From NCBI RefSeq assembly GCF_045062605.1, contig NZ_JBJGDW010000007.1, positions 23,401-87,400 on the forward strand: a stretch of DNA of 64,000 bases, given 5' to 3'. Shown piece after piece: positions 20,860 to 29,967 of this stretch. Both the position numbers and the translations under genes were made by a program. The DNA is from Deinococcus sp045062605 (lineage in GTDB: Bacteria; Deinococcota; Deinococci; Deinococcales; Deinococcaceae). Below the pieces are notes generated by a model. It had not been told where the DNA came from. It worked only from the letters and a program-made list of their open reading frames with translations, and made no database searches. How positions within the stretch are numbered: position 1 is the first letter of the stretch; the number at the start of each line of letters is the position of its first letter.

Positions 20860-22068
20860 TTACCTCGAAACAGGCCCCACCGTGATTCTGGCCGCCCTGA
20901 GCTTGGCCAGCCAGCGGGTATATTCCTGGCGTTCCATGGTCAGGGTGATGCGGCCAGGAAGGATTCTGTTGCCGTAGCATTTGCCCGGTTCGCAGTCGGG
21001 AAACCAGGTGGGGTTCTGGGTCTCGCGGCCTTTGAGGGGATTGCCCCAGGCCACCAGGTTGTCGTGTACCGTGATGTTAAAAAATGTTTTTCTGGCCCTG
21101 TCACCGCCCGCGTCCCACACGTACAGGCCAACATTCTGGGCGGGAATGGGTGCCCCACTGGGAAGGTACCCACTGGCGATGATGCGGTTGTAGTAGACCT
21201 CGATATCGTGACCGGCAGACACGGCAATTCCGTTGTTGGACGTGGCCACGACCTGGTTTCTGTAGACCAGCACGTGGCCTGTCGCCTCGGCCACGGTCTT
21301 GGCGCTGCCGTCGCCCGCGTTAATGCCGCCGCCCGCATAGGTGCTGACGCGGGGATTGACGGCATACGCCCCCTGGATGTAGTTGTCGTGGATCTTGATC
21401 CGGCTGCTGGGCACGCCGCTGGACAGGTACATGTTGATGTTTTCCTCGGGGCGGCTCTTGCCCGGCTCATTGATGACCTGATTCCAGGCGATCTCCGCGC
21501 CGCTGATCTTGCGGACTGCATTGAACTGCACAAACTGCACCAGCCGGTATTCCTTGTCCGAATAGCGGCCCTTGCCCACGCTGTAGCGCCCGTCGATATT
21601 CAGGGCTTTGTTGCGCAGGATCTTGATGGTCTCCCCCAGCTTCGCCTGTCCCTTGTAGGCCCGCAGGTAAATGCCCGAAGTCCCGATCATCTCGTTGTTC
21701 TCCAGCACGATGTTCCTGAATTCCTCGGCGGCCAGGAAACGGCCCGGGTAGCGGTATTCCTTGAGGGGCCGGTCCGGGTTGAGCGCCACGCCCCGGGTGT
21801 TGCGGACCGTCAGGTTGGCGCTGGTGAACGCGGTGTAGATCAGCGTGCCCTTGCTCTGGATGTTAGATTTCTCGATGATGACCTTCTGACTGGTGGCCAC
21901 GGTCACGGCGGGCACCTTGGGGTCCAGGCTTTGCCAGTTGCCCCGGTAGGTGCCGCCCTTGCGGATCACGATGGGCTTGTCGTACTTGATCGTCTGCGCC
22001 GCGCCCACGGAACTGACGATCAGAAAGCACAGTAAGGCAAAAGGCAGAAGGCGGAAACCTGGGCGCAT
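20860..22068 (-). CDS. Secreted right-handed beta-helix protein
   Basis: 402 residues, signal peptide at about 1-24 (cleavage near VGAAQ). The rest is a chain of short repeated strands with hydrophobic-x-N patterns, for example IVLENNEMIGTSGIYL, IHDNYIQGAY, LVYRNQVVATSNNGIAV and VHDNLVAWGN, as in pectate-lyase-like parallel beta-helices. Such proteins bind or cleave polysaccharide. The polysaccharide genes just downstream make a surface glycan the likely partner (inference). TATACT lies 8 nt before the ATG. Confidence 0.8.
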   Translation of the reverse strand: MRPGFRLLPFALLCFLIVSSVGAAQTIKYDKPIVIRKGGTYRGNWQSLDPKVPAVTVATSQKVIIEKSNIQSKGTLIYTAFTSANLTVRNTRGVALNPDRPLKEYRYPGRFLAAEEFRNIVLENNEMIGTSGIYLRAYKGQAKLGETIKILRNKALNIDGRYSVGKGRYSDKEYRLVQFVQFNAVRKISGAEIAWNQVINEPGKSRPEENINMYLSSGVPSSRIKIHDNYIQGAYAVNPRVSTYAGGGINAGDGSAKTVAEATGHVLVYRNQVVATSNNGIAVSAGHDIEVYYNRIIASGYLPSGAPIPAQNVGLYVWDAGGDRARKTFFNITVHDNLVAWGNPLKGRETQNPTWFPDCEPGKCYGNRILPGRITLTMERQEYTRWLAKLRAARITVGPVSR

Positions 22069-22076
22069 GAAATCCC

Positions 22077-22082
22077 AGTATA
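22077..22082 (-). promoter_or_regulatory. -10 hexamer TATACT for beta-helix gene
   Basis: Minus-strand TATACT, then 8 nt, then the ATG at 22068. A good extended -10 match with no Shine-Dalgarno. Confidence 0.5.
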
Positions 22083-22246
22083 GGTCAGTCAGGTGAACGG
22101 AGGACCAATCTGATCAACCGCTGGAGGATATGACTCCGTCAATGACCTGACCGTGTTCCGCGTCTCACCCATCATCCGTGGTCACCCTGTACGTGGTCAC
22201 CCTGGACCTAGAGGCGGTGAACCGAACCCGATAGTGCGAGACGGGT

Positions 22247-25222
22247 TCAAAACGCTGTGTCCAGAGCCAACAGCGCTGCCCCCGCGTCTGTGATCCCCGC
22301 CTGAGCCATGTCCGGGCGGCCCCCGCCCTTGCCGCCGCCAGCCGCCGCCAGTTTGCCCACCAGTTGCCCGGCGTGCGCCCCGCGTGCCACGGCTTCCTTG
22401 GTGGCCTTGACCACCAGCCCCTTATCCCCGGCGATGACAACGAGATCGGCCCCACTTTGATCCAGCAGTTTGTCCGCCGCGCCGCGCAATTCGTTGCCCT
22501 CAATGCCGCTCAGCTTGAGGGACGCCACCTTGAAGCCGCCCAGCTCGCGTATCGGGGAGGCCGCGCCGCTGCCGCCGCCCATCTGAGCCTCGGCCAGTTG
22601 ACGGCGCACCGCCACCATTTCCTTCTCGGCAGCTTTGACCTGAACTTGCAGGCCAGCCACACGGCCTTCCAGACCATCGGGATTGGTGTTGAGCATGGCG
22701 GATACGCGCGCCATCTGCTGAAGGCGTTCGCGCAGCCATCCGGTTGCGGCCTCGCCCGCCAAAGCCTCCATGCGGCGGACCCCGGCAGCCACGTTCTCGT
22801 CGCTCAGGAGAACGAACGCGCCGATGTCCCCGGTGCGCCCCACATGCGCGCCGCCGCAGAGTTCCATGCTCGCCACGGCCTGCCCCTCGTAGGACACGTC
22901 GCCGCCCACACGGACCACGCGCACGGTGTCGCCGTATTTCTCGCCAAACAGGGCGGTTGCGCCCGATGCCCGTGCCTCGGCAATCGGCATTTCCTGCCAC
23001 GTCACGGGAAAGTTGGCGCTGACCCAGCGGGACACCAGCCGCTCCACATCCGCGAGTTCGTCCACCGTCATGGCCGCGCCGTGCGAGAAGTCAAAGCGCA
23101 GACGGTCCGGCGCAACCAGTGACCCGGCCTGCCGTACCCCGGAACCCAGTACCGCCCGCAGTGCCGCGTGCAGCAGGTGGGTGGCCGTGTGGTGCCGCTG
23201 CGTCGCGTGCCGCTCGCCAGAGACCATGCTGCGCACCTGTTGGCCGGGTTTCAGTTCGCCGGATTCAACCGCCACGTCATGCAGGAACACGCCGCCGGGG
23301 GTCTTGCGGGTGTCGCGCACCACGCCCGCGCCGCCCTCCCATTCCAGGCGTCCGGTGTCGCCCACCTCGCCGCCGCCTTCCGCGTAGAAGGGTGAGCGGG
23401 ACAGTACCACCGTCGCCTCGTCGCCCGCCGACAGGTGTTCAATGCGTTCGCCGCCCACCAGCAGGGCCAGCACCTCGCCGTCGGCCTCCAGATCGTCGTA
23501 GCCGACAAACTGGGTCTGGGGCAGGTCTTCCAGCGCTTCCTGCGCCCCAAACAGTTCGGATTTGCCGTACTTGCTGCCCGCCCGCGCGATGTTCTGGGCG
23601 TTTTCCAGGCTCTCGGCGTACCCGGCCTCGTCCACGCTGATGCCGTATTCCTCGGCAATTTCCTTGGTCAGATCGACGGGAAAGCCGTAGGTGTCGTAGA
23701 GGATGAAAGCTTCCTCGCCGGACAGAAGCAGTTTGCTTTCGCTTACCATCTCAAGAATACTATTCTGATCTTCCCAAGTCTGGTTAATGCTTCCGGCTAG
23801 CTTGTAGTACCTTTTGGTCTCATTAATTTCACGACGTCTAATATCTTGGTCTTCTAATTCTATAATTGTGTTCTGTAGATCGGATGGATTTTTAATTAAA
23901 GAGCTTAGATAGCTCCATAAACCTCCACTAGTTTCATATTTAATAGTGTGGGTAAAATCTTTGCCACCATATGGATCGTTCTTAAATACCTCCTCAGCCT
24001 CCTCTTCTTCAACTTTGACGGCTCTATTAAAAATTAGACTTACTAGAGCGCGATTTACTCTCTGCGTCCCGCCTTCCAACGTCTTCAAAAACCGTTCTTC
24101 TTCACTTCTAATCGTCGCTTCTACCCGCGCCTGTTCCGTCCGCAGTTCGGGGTAGGCGTCGCCCATGCTCTCCACCACCAGCGGCACCAGTTTGTACAGT
24201 GTCGGCTCGCGCAGGCCCAGCAGGTAGGCGTGGCGGCTGGCGCGGCGCAGAATCTTGCGGATCACGTAGCCGCTCCCGGTGTTGCCGGGCGTGCTGCCGT
24301 CCGCAATGACCATGCTGACGCTGCGAACATGCTCGGCCACGACGCGGTGCGAAACGTTCTGCGGCCCCTCATAGGCGTGACCGCTCAGCTCGGCCACCTT
24401 AGCGACAATCGGGCCGAAGACATCGTTGCTGTAAAAGTCATACACGTCCTGCACGACGGTGGCGATGCGCTCCAGGCCCATGCCGGTGTCAATGTTCTTG
24501 AAGGGCAGGTCAATCAGCGTCGGCGTACCGTCTGCCCCCGGTTCCTGGCGGTCATATTGCGGGAAGACGTTGTTCCAGATTTCCAGAAAGCGGGCGCTCT
24601 CGCGGGTGTCGGCGTATTCGGCCCAGGTGTCGTCGCCGTACTTCGGCCCCCGGTCATAGAAAATCTCGCTGCATGGGCCGCAGGGACCGTTCGGGCCTTC
24701 CTTCGGTGCGTCGGCAGGCCAGAAGTTCTCGTCGGCCCCGAAGCGCAGGACGTGGTCTGTGGGCAGGCCGATTTCCTTCGTCCAGATGTCATACGCTTCC
24801 TCGTCGTCTTCGTAGATGGTGGCGTACAGCTTGGAGCCGTCCAGGCCCATCCATTCCGGGTCAGTCAGGAATTCCCAGGCCCAGGTCAGCGATTCGCGCT
24901 TGAAGTAGTCGCCGAAGCTGAAGTTCCCCAGCATTTCCAGCAGCGAGCAGTGCCGCAGCGTGCGCCCCACGTTCTCTATGTCGCCGACGCGCAGGCATTT
25001 CTGGGCGGTGGTCACGCGCTTGTTCGCGCCCTGCTCAAAGCGGGCGGGCGCGCCCATGAACTGCGCCTTGAACGGCTGCATCCCCGCCACCGTAAATAGC
25101 GTCGTGGGATCAGGAGAGATCGTGCTGGCGCTGGGCAGGCGCAGGTGGCCCTTGCTCTCAAAAAAACTGAGGAACTTCTCGCGAATCTCGGCGGTGGTCA
25201 GAGTGGAGGATGGAGCAGTCAT
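22247..25222 (-). CDS. alaS: Alanyl-tRNA synthetase with unusual insertion
   Basis: 991 residues, about 100 longer than expected for this group. It charges tRNA-Ala with alanine. The class II core is at about 1-380 (FLSFFESKGHLRLPSAS; FTVAGMQPFKAQF). The editing domain carries HHTATHLLHAAL and CGGAHVGRTGD, the four metal ligands. The C-terminal domain carries the glycine-rich GGGKGGGRPDMAQAG. Between FLKTLEGGTQRVNRA and LLLSGEEAFILYDTYGFPVD, where relatives have only a short linker, lie about 105 extra residues (near 392-496) encoded by AT-rich DNA. The reading frame is unbroken. TAAACT lies 7 nt before the ATG. Confidence 0.93.
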   Translation of the reverse strand: MTAPSSTLTTAEIREKFLSFFESKGHLRLPSASTISPDPTTLFTVAGMQPFKAQFMGAPARFEQGANKRVTTAQKCLRVGDIENVGRTLRHCSLLEMLGNFSFGDYFKRESLTWAWEFLTDPEWMGLDGSKLYATIYEDDEEAYDIWTKEIGLPTDHVLRFGADENFWPADAPKEGPNGPCGPCSEIFYDRGPKYGDDTWAEYADTRESARFLEIWNNVFPQYDRQEPGADGTPTLIDLPFKNIDTGMGLERIATVVQDVYDFYSNDVFGPIVAKVAELSGHAYEGPQNVSHRVVAEHVRSVSMVIADGSTPGNTGSGYVIRKILRRASRHAYLLGLREPTLYKLVPLVVESMGDAYPELRTEQARVEATIRSEEERFLKTLEGGTQRVNRALVSLIFNRAVKVEEEEAEEVFKNDPYGGKDFTHTIKYETSGGLWSYLSSLIKNPSDLQNTIIELEDQDIRRREINETKRYYKLAGSINQTWEDQNSILEMVSESKLLLSGEEAFILYDTYGFPVDLTKEIAEEYGISVDEAGYAESLENAQNIARAGSKYGKSELFGAQEALEDLPQTQFVGYDDLEADGEVLALLVGGERIEHLSAGDEATVVLSRSPFYAEGGGEVGDTGRLEWEGGAGVVRDTRKTPGGVFLHDVAVESGELKPGQQVRSMVSGERHATQRHHTATHLLHAALRAVLGSGVRQAGSLVAPDRLRFDFSHGAAMTVDELADVERLVSRWVSANFPVTWQEMPIAEARASGATALFGEKYGDTVRVVRVGGDVSYEGQAVASMELCGGAHVGRTGDIGAFVLLSDENVAAGVRRMEALAGEAATGWLRERLQQMARVSAMLNTNPDGLEGRVAGLQVQVKAAEKEMVAVRRQLAEAQMGGGSGAASPIRELGGFKVASLKLSGIEGNELRGAADKLLDQSGADLVVIAGDKGLVVKATKEAVARGAHAGQLVGKLAAAGGGKGGGRPDMAQAGITDAGAALLALDTAF
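23735..24050 (-). other. AT-rich in-frame insertion within alaS
   Basis: About 315 bp at roughly 30-38% GC by counting three 60-base lines, inside a gene that is otherwise near 65%. It encodes a lysine/glutamate-rich, mostly helical segment (KVEEEEAEEVF, TIIELEDQDIRRREINETKR). It lies at the junction of the aminoacylation and editing regions. It keeps the frame and has no stop. It lacks intein hallmarks: no Cys/Ser start, no His-Asn end, and too short. Confidence 0.8.
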
Positions 25223-25229
25223 GCGGGCG

Positions 25230-25235
25230 AGTTTA
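25230..25235 (-). promoter_or_regulatory. -10 hexamer TAAACT for alaS
   Basis: Minus-strand TAAACT, then 7 nt, then the alaS ATG at 25222. There is no T-box-like leader, which would not fit a leaderless message. Confidence 0.5.
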
Positions 25236-25493
25236 GCGCGGGGGCCGGGTTGGAAAGGAGCGCGGAAAGTGCAGGGCAGTGCCCTCTGCTGCGAGAGCTG
25301 GCAGCCTGATCAACAAGAGCTTTTAGCCTTGCACCTCAGAAAATGGGTTTCTGGGACGCCCTACTCGCCCCCTCGCTTTGCAGGTCTCCGCCCCTCTCGT
25401 GCCGAGCTGTGCCAGTCGCCCATATAGGGGAGGGAGCCAGAAAGCCCCACTCCCCCAGTTTTTTCCCACGTCCTACAACCCACATCCCACTCC

Positions 25494-26948
25494 CTACAAA
25501 AACCCAAATCCCCGTCGCGTCTGCGGGTGCTTGGCCCCAGTCAAGTCCTGCGCGAAGGCTTCCAGGGCGTCCTGCACGGCCCTCGCCTCGCGCACCAGAT
25601 CGGCGGCGATGCGCTGCACCTGCCCGTCGCGTTCCTGTTCCCAGTGGCTGAGGACGCGCTCGTTCAGGCGGGCGTGGTCCGGGCTGGTCACGTCGCGCGG
25701 GGGGGCCAGGCGGTCACGGGCCATCTCCAGATAGGTGACGTGATCGGTGGCGCGGGCGGCTTCGGCGTAGCGGCCTTCCACCTTCAGTTCGGCCACCTTG
25801 CTGGCCAGCCGTTCGCGCTCCAGCAGGATGCGGGCGCGTTCGCGGCCCTGAATGAGCGCCGCGCCCGCCGCCATGCTGACCAGCGCGAGGGTAAAGGTCA
25901 GCAGGGACCAGTGTTGCGGTTCAACCGGCGTGTCGGAGGCGGCGCTGAGGTCTGTGAGCTGCCCCTGCTGCGCGGCGTTGGCGGCGATCTGCTGGGTCAC
26001 GCGCAGGATGCCGTCCCAGTTCAGGTAGCCTTCCACGCCCAGATACAGCGCGGTCACGGCCACGATGCCGCCGATGTAAGCGATGGGCCGCGCCATGCCC
26101 TGGGTGCGCGTCGCCAGCTTGGCGCGGTAGGCCAGTTCGTCCACCAGCCACAGCAGCAGCACGCTGAACATGATTCCGGCGGTCAGAGCGATGACCGTCA
26201 TGTACAGCCGACTTTCCGGGTTGAACAGCAGGTTGATGCTCACGCCGCTGATGATGCCCACGAAGAATTTGCTGAACACGGCAAAGGCATTGAAGACCTT
26301 CTTGCTGCCCGAACGGCCTTCCGGTGGACGCAGGGCGTGGCCCTCGCGCGCCAGTTCGGCCAGCGCCTGCTCGTGGTAAAAGCCCTCGGCGCTGTTCACG
26401 TCGGGGCGCACGCCGTGGCGGGTCAGCGCCTCAAAACGCCCCTGGCGGGCGGCCTCAATCTCCTCGGTGGCCTTCAGGTATTCGCGTTCCACATCGCCGC
26501 TGGCCACGTTCATGAAGTTGAGGTGGTCCTGCTGCCGTGCCCAGGAACCGCGCACGCCCACGCCGGTTTCGGCCAGCACGCGGTCCAGCGTGGTTCGCGC
26601 CGCGTCGTAGTTGATGCGGTACTGGTCCACGTTCAGCCGCAAGATTCTTGCCCGCGAGGTCAGGGCGCTGCGGGCGGCCTCGTCGGGGACCAGTTGCAGC
26701 TCGCCGCTCAGGTCCTCCAGCAATTCCGAGAACTGCCCCGGCCTCAGCACGGGCAGGAATTGCTCGGCGCTCAGGGCTTCGGGGCGCGGCAGGGCGGCGG
26801 CGTAACTGGAGAGGTCAAAGGCTCCGGGGTCAGTGGGGCCTTCCGGCCCGTCTGAGGGTCTAAGGGTCTGAGGGTCTAAAGGTCCAGGCGAGGTCACTTC
26901 TGGCTCTCTCTTGGAGAGATGGATTTCAACTGTTCTGTCGGTGGTCAC
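25494..26948 (-). CDS. Four-helix membrane protein with helical flanks
   Basis: 484 residues. A soluble, charged N-terminal half (1-215) is rich in long helices (RARILRLNVDQYRINYDAAR, EREYLKATEEIEAARQGRFE). Four membrane helices follow at about 220-242, 250-270, 288-308 and 350-370. A helical basic/acidic tail of about 110 residues ends the protein. The GTG start at 26948 has AGGAGG upstream and begins 5 nt after the stop of the VWA gene, so the two are one operon. No family is recognised. A complex between this protein and the VWA protein is likely but is inference. Confidence 0.75.
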   Translation of the reverse strand: MTTDRTVEIHLSKREPEVTSPGPLDPQTLRPSDGPEGPTDPGAFDLSSYAAALPRPEALSAEQFLPVLRPGQFSELLEDLSGELQLVPDEAARSALTSRARILRLNVDQYRINYDAARTTLDRVLAETGVGVRGSWARQQDHLNFMNVASGDVEREYLKATEEIEAARQGRFEALTRHGVRPDVNSAEGFYHEQALAELAREGHALRPPEGRSGSKKVFNAFAVFSKFFVGIISGVSINLLFNPESRLYMTVIALTAGIMFSVLLLWLVDELAYRAKLATRTQGMARPIAYIGGIVAVTALYLGVEGYLNWDGILRVTQQIAANAAQQGQLTDLSAASDTPVEPQHWSLLTFTLALVSMAAGAALIQGRERARILLERERLASKVAELKVEGRYAEAARATDHVTYLEMARDRLAPPRDVTSPDHARLNERVLSHWEQERDGQVQRIAADLVREARAVQDALEAFAQDLTGAKHPQTRRGFGFL

Positions 26949-26953
26949 TGGCG

Positions 26954-27649
26954 CTACCTCCTGGCTTTTTTCACGGCGTCGGCGAAGGTGGGGTAGACGT
27001 TGTTCAGGTCATACGCGCCCGCCGTCAGCACCCGCGCGTCGTTGCCCGCCTTGCCCAGCGCGTTCACGAACCCGTCGCGGATGGAGTTTCCGTTCTTGTC
27101 TTTTTCTGGACTCAGGCCCGCGAAAAAGAGCTGGCGCGTGTCCTTGCGGCCCAGCAGCTTGTCAAAAATGATTCCCAGCTTGCCCCGCGCCGGGTCATCC
27201 AGCAGCGCCCCGTCGGTGAACATCACGATCACGTCGCCCGTGCCTGCCGTTCTGGCGGTCAGTTCGTTCGCCTTGCTCAGTCCGGCAGTAATCGCGCTGC
27301 CCCGCCCGGTACACGGCTGCGTCAGTGCACCCGTGTAGCGCAGGATGTCGGCCTTGCCCATCCGCGCACCGTTCTTTGAGGCGAATTTGAAGTCGGCCAC
27401 CGTCTGCACGCCTTCGCAGATGCGGAGAAGTGTGAGCGTATCGCCCGAACGCACCTGATTGAGCATGATGCTCTGCGACAGCAACCGCGCCTGCTCGGCG
27501 TACTTGTAGGCGGGATTCTTGCTGCTGCCCGTCATATCGGCGGCGATCACGAAATGCAGCGGCGGCGTACTCAGCCCCAGCATGGTTCCCGCACTCATGG
27601 GCGCGGGCGTCAGCAGGGGCAACAGGAAAAGAAAGGGAAGGGGGGACAT
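26954..27649 (-). CDS. Secreted VWA-like domain protein
   Basis: 231 residues with a signal peptide (about 1-20). The von Willebrand A-type fold shows a metal-site (MIDAS) variant D-M-T-G-S at the start of the domain (VIAADMTGSSKN). A threonine follows in the second loop and the third-loop aspartate in VIVMFTDGALLDD. VWA domains mediate metal-dependent protein contacts outside the membrane. AAGGAG precedes the ATG. It is the first gene of an operon with the four-helix membrane protein. Confidence 0.75.
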   Translation of the reverse strand: MSPLPFLFLLPLLTPAPMSAGTMLGLSTPPLHFVIAADMTGSSKNPAYKYAEQARLLSQSIMLNQVRSGDTLTLLRICEGVQTVADFKFASKNGARMGKADILRYTGALTQPCTGRGSAITAGLSKANELTARTAGTGDVIVMFTDGALLDDPARGKLGIIFDKLLGRKDTRQLFFAGLSPEKDKNGNSIRDGFVNALGKAGNDARVLTAGAYDLNNVYPTFADAVKKARR

Positions 27650-27686
27650 GGGGAAACTCCTTCGGAGGGTCTAAGGGGCTTTTAAT

Positions 27687-27710
27687 CCCCTCTCCACTCG
27701 TGGGAGAGGG
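27687..27710. repeat. Small CCCCTCTCC hairpin, REP-like
   Basis: Perfect 8-bp arms CCCTCTCC and GGAGAGGG around the loop ACTCGTG. It lies between the PBP gene end and the VWA gene start, both on the minus strand. No T-run follows on that strand, so a classical terminator is doubtful. Confidence 0.45.
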
Positions 27711-27803
27711 AGGGAGGCGCGGAGCGCCGGAAGGGTGAGGGGGCCACCGGGCAAACACAAACGAATCAAGTCGCCCTGGCCTCCACCACTCACCACTGAC
27801 CAC

Positions 27804-29957
27804 TCATTGAGGAGGCACCGGATTCCTCGGATTCAGCCCCGGAATCGGCACGGCCACGCCGCCCACCCGCGTAATCCCAGGCGGAACGTCCACGTTTTTG
27901 ATGTCGTGCGGCAACTCGCGCAGCAGTCCGATCTCGCGGCAGGCGGCCTGTTCGCGGTAGAGGCCCACGGGCACGCTCTGACGGCCATCCGGGTCACCGA
28001 TCCACACCGCCATCGCGTACTGCGGGGTCACGCCCGCGCACCACGTATCGTTGATGTCGTCGGTGGTGCCGGACTTCGCGCCCAGCGGCATGGCCCTTCC
28101 GCTCAGGCGCTGAAAGAGGGTGGGGCGCAGGAACTTGACATGGCCCACCGAATCGCCCACCGCGCCCGTCAGCATGTCAAAGGTCTCGTAAGCCACCACC
28201 GGGTCCCACAGCGGCTGACAGTCGCGGCGACGCAGGGGCAGCGGTCTGTCTCCATCTCCGTAAACCTCGGCCAGCAGATGCGGCTGGCACAGCGTCCCGC
28301 CGTTGGCGAAGCTGCCATACGCCGCCGCCACCGTCAGCGGCGAGGCCCGGAACGTTCCCAGCGCCGGGCTGGAGCGGTTGGCGCTGTCCTCCTGATAGTT
28401 CACGCCTGCCAGGACCTTCCGTAATGCTGCTTCCCGCCCGGTCCCCACCTGTACGGCCACGGTGTTCAGACTGCGTGCATTGGCCTCGCGCACGGTGACG
28501 GCGCGGCCCAGGAAGGTGCCGGAATTGTTGCGGATGGCCTGCGAGCCGTAGCGGGTGGCCTGATCGGTGAAGGTGCTGAACTGGTTGAGGTCCCCGTCCC
28601 CGATGCCGAAGGCGGTGGCATACAGGAGCGGCTTGACCGTGCTGGCAACGGGTCTCTGGGCATACGCCGCCCACTGCCTCCCGGCGTCGCTGCTCTGGTT
28701 GCCGCCCGTGCTGCTGGCCAGCGCCACGATGCCGCCGCCGCGCACGTCCACCACTGCCGCGCCCTCGGCGATGCCGGTTGGACGGGGGCCAGTCGCGCCC
28801 TCGCCGCTCACGCGCCGCGACAGTTCCGCCTGTGCCCTTGCGTCAATGGTCAGCACCACTCGGCTGACCTTGCTGGGATTCAGGCCCGCCGCCCGCAACT
28901 CGCGGCGCACCAGTTCCTGCATGGCCCAGACGGGTTCGGGATCGTTGCGGTAGTCGGGATTGCGCGCCGCGCTCACGATCCGCAAGTCGCCGCCGCTGCC
29001 CGCGTACTCGGTACGCCACAGCCGGGGCTGGAGGGGGACCGAAGCCGCCGCCAGATAATCGTTCTCCGAAATCAGGCCGTGGGAACGCAGGATTCGCAGC
29101 GTCAGCAGTTGCTGAGAACGCATCCAGCGAAAGCGGGGGGTGGCGGTTTCGGGCGGGGTGTTCTCTGACACCAGATAGCGCCCCGGCGCGGGCAGCAGGC
29201 CCACCAGAAAGGCACTCTGCGCCAGGGTCAGGTCCGCCGGGTCCACGCCAAAGACCGCCTGCGCCGCGTCGTACACGCCCTTGCGCTGGCCGATGCCGAT
29301 CCACGGCAGGCTGTTGACGCTCATGGCCAGCACCTCGGGCCGTCCGTAGCGCAGGGTGACCAGGGGAGCCAGCACGAACTCGGTGGCCTTGCGGGTGATC
29401 ACCAGCCCCAGCCCGCGCCGCTGCGTATCGTAGTCAAAATGCCCGGCCAGCACGTTGTTCTTCAGCAGTTGCATGGTCAGGGTGCTGCCGCCCGCGCCGC
29501 TCAGCAGGGCGCGGGGCAGGCGGCCCAGATCCACGCCGGAATGCGAGAAGAAGCGCACGTCCTCCTTCGCCACGTAGGCCAGCAGAAATGCCTGCGAAAC
29601 CCCGGTCAGCGGCACGCTCAGCGACTCGCGGCACGGCACGGCGTTGGTGGTCTGGCCCTCGCGGCAGTGGTCGATCACGCCCAGCGGCTGCCCCCGGCGG
29701 TCCTGTACTTCAATGGGCCGCAACTCCGAGCGCAGGTTCCACACGCGGGTAAAGGACCCGGTACTCCACGCGCCCGCCACACCCAGCCCCATCATTCCCA
29801 GCGTCAGCACGCCCACGGTGGCCAGTCCGGCCCGCACGACGCGCCGCAGGGTCCAGCGCGACTTTGGCCGCTGCACGAACGGCGTGCGCGGCCAGGGGTT
29901 GCGCCAGAACGTGAGCCGCTGTCTCAAGCTGTTGCGTTCTGAACGGCTGCGGTTCAT
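27804..29957 (-). CDS. Class A penicillin-binding protein (GT51 + transpeptidase)
   Basis: 717 residues. A basic cytoplasmic tail and one membrane helix (about 42-64) lead to the GT51 glycosyltransferase (about 110-290), with the catalytic glutamate in KEDVRFFSHSG and the GGSTLTMQLLKN motif. The transpeptidase domain (about 340-690) has STVK (nucleophile serine near 437), SLN and KSGT near 627. It polymerises and cross-links peptidoglycan. The C-terminus is short and proline-rich. It starts 10 nt after the small membrane protein upstream and should share its transcript. Confidence 0.92.
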   Translation of the reverse strand: MNRSRSERNSLRQRLTFWRNPWPRTPFVQRPKSRWTLRRVVRAGLATVGVLTLGMMGLGVAGAWSTGSFTRVWNLRSELRPIEVQDRRGQPLGVIDHCREGQTTNAVPCRESLSVPLTGVSQAFLLAYVAKEDVRFFSHSGVDLGRLPRALLSGAGGSTLTMQLLKNNVLAGHFDYDTQRRGLGLVITRKATEFVLAPLVTLRYGRPEVLAMSVNSLPWIGIGQRKGVYDAAQAVFGVDPADLTLAQSAFLVGLLPAPGRYLVSENTPPETATPRFRWMRSQQLLTLRILRSHGLISENDYLAAASVPLQPRLWRTEYAGSGGDLRIVSAARNPDYRNDPEPVWAMQELVRRELRAAGLNPSKVSRVVLTIDARAQAELSRRVSGEGATGPRPTGIAEGAAVVDVRGGGIVALASSTGGNQSSDAGRQWAAYAQRPVASTVKPLLYATAFGIGDGDLNQFSTFTDQATRYGSQAIRNNSGTFLGRAVTVREANARSLNTVAVQVGTGREAALRKVLAGVNYQEDSANRSSPALGTFRASPLTVAAAYGSFANGGTLCQPHLLAEVYGDGDRPLPLRRRDCQPLWDPVVAYETFDMLTGAVGDSVGHVKFLRPTLFQRLSGRAMPLGAKSGTTDDINDTWCAGVTPQYAMAVWIGDPDGRQSVPVGLYREQAACREIGLLRELPHDIKNVDVPPGITRVGGVAVPIPGLNPRNPVPPQ

Positions 29958-29967
29958 GACCTCAGCC

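Noticed and set aside
20522..20980. Minus-strand open frame of 152 codons upstream of the ligase gene
   Set aside because: No start signal, composition unlike a protein, and it overlaps the end of the beta-helix gene out of frame.
23735..24050. Intein in AlaRS
   Set aside because: The insert lacks an initial Cys/Ser, a terminal His-Asn and block motifs, and is shorter than known mini-inteins.
24230..25099. Plus-strand open frame over alaS
   Set aside because: Opposite strand carries the AlaRS catalytic motifs; no signals support a gene here.
27687..27710. Rho-independent terminator after the PBP gene
   Set aside because: The hairpin is good, but the minus strand beyond it has AAAA rather than a T-run, and the same hairpin recurs elsewhere as a repeat.
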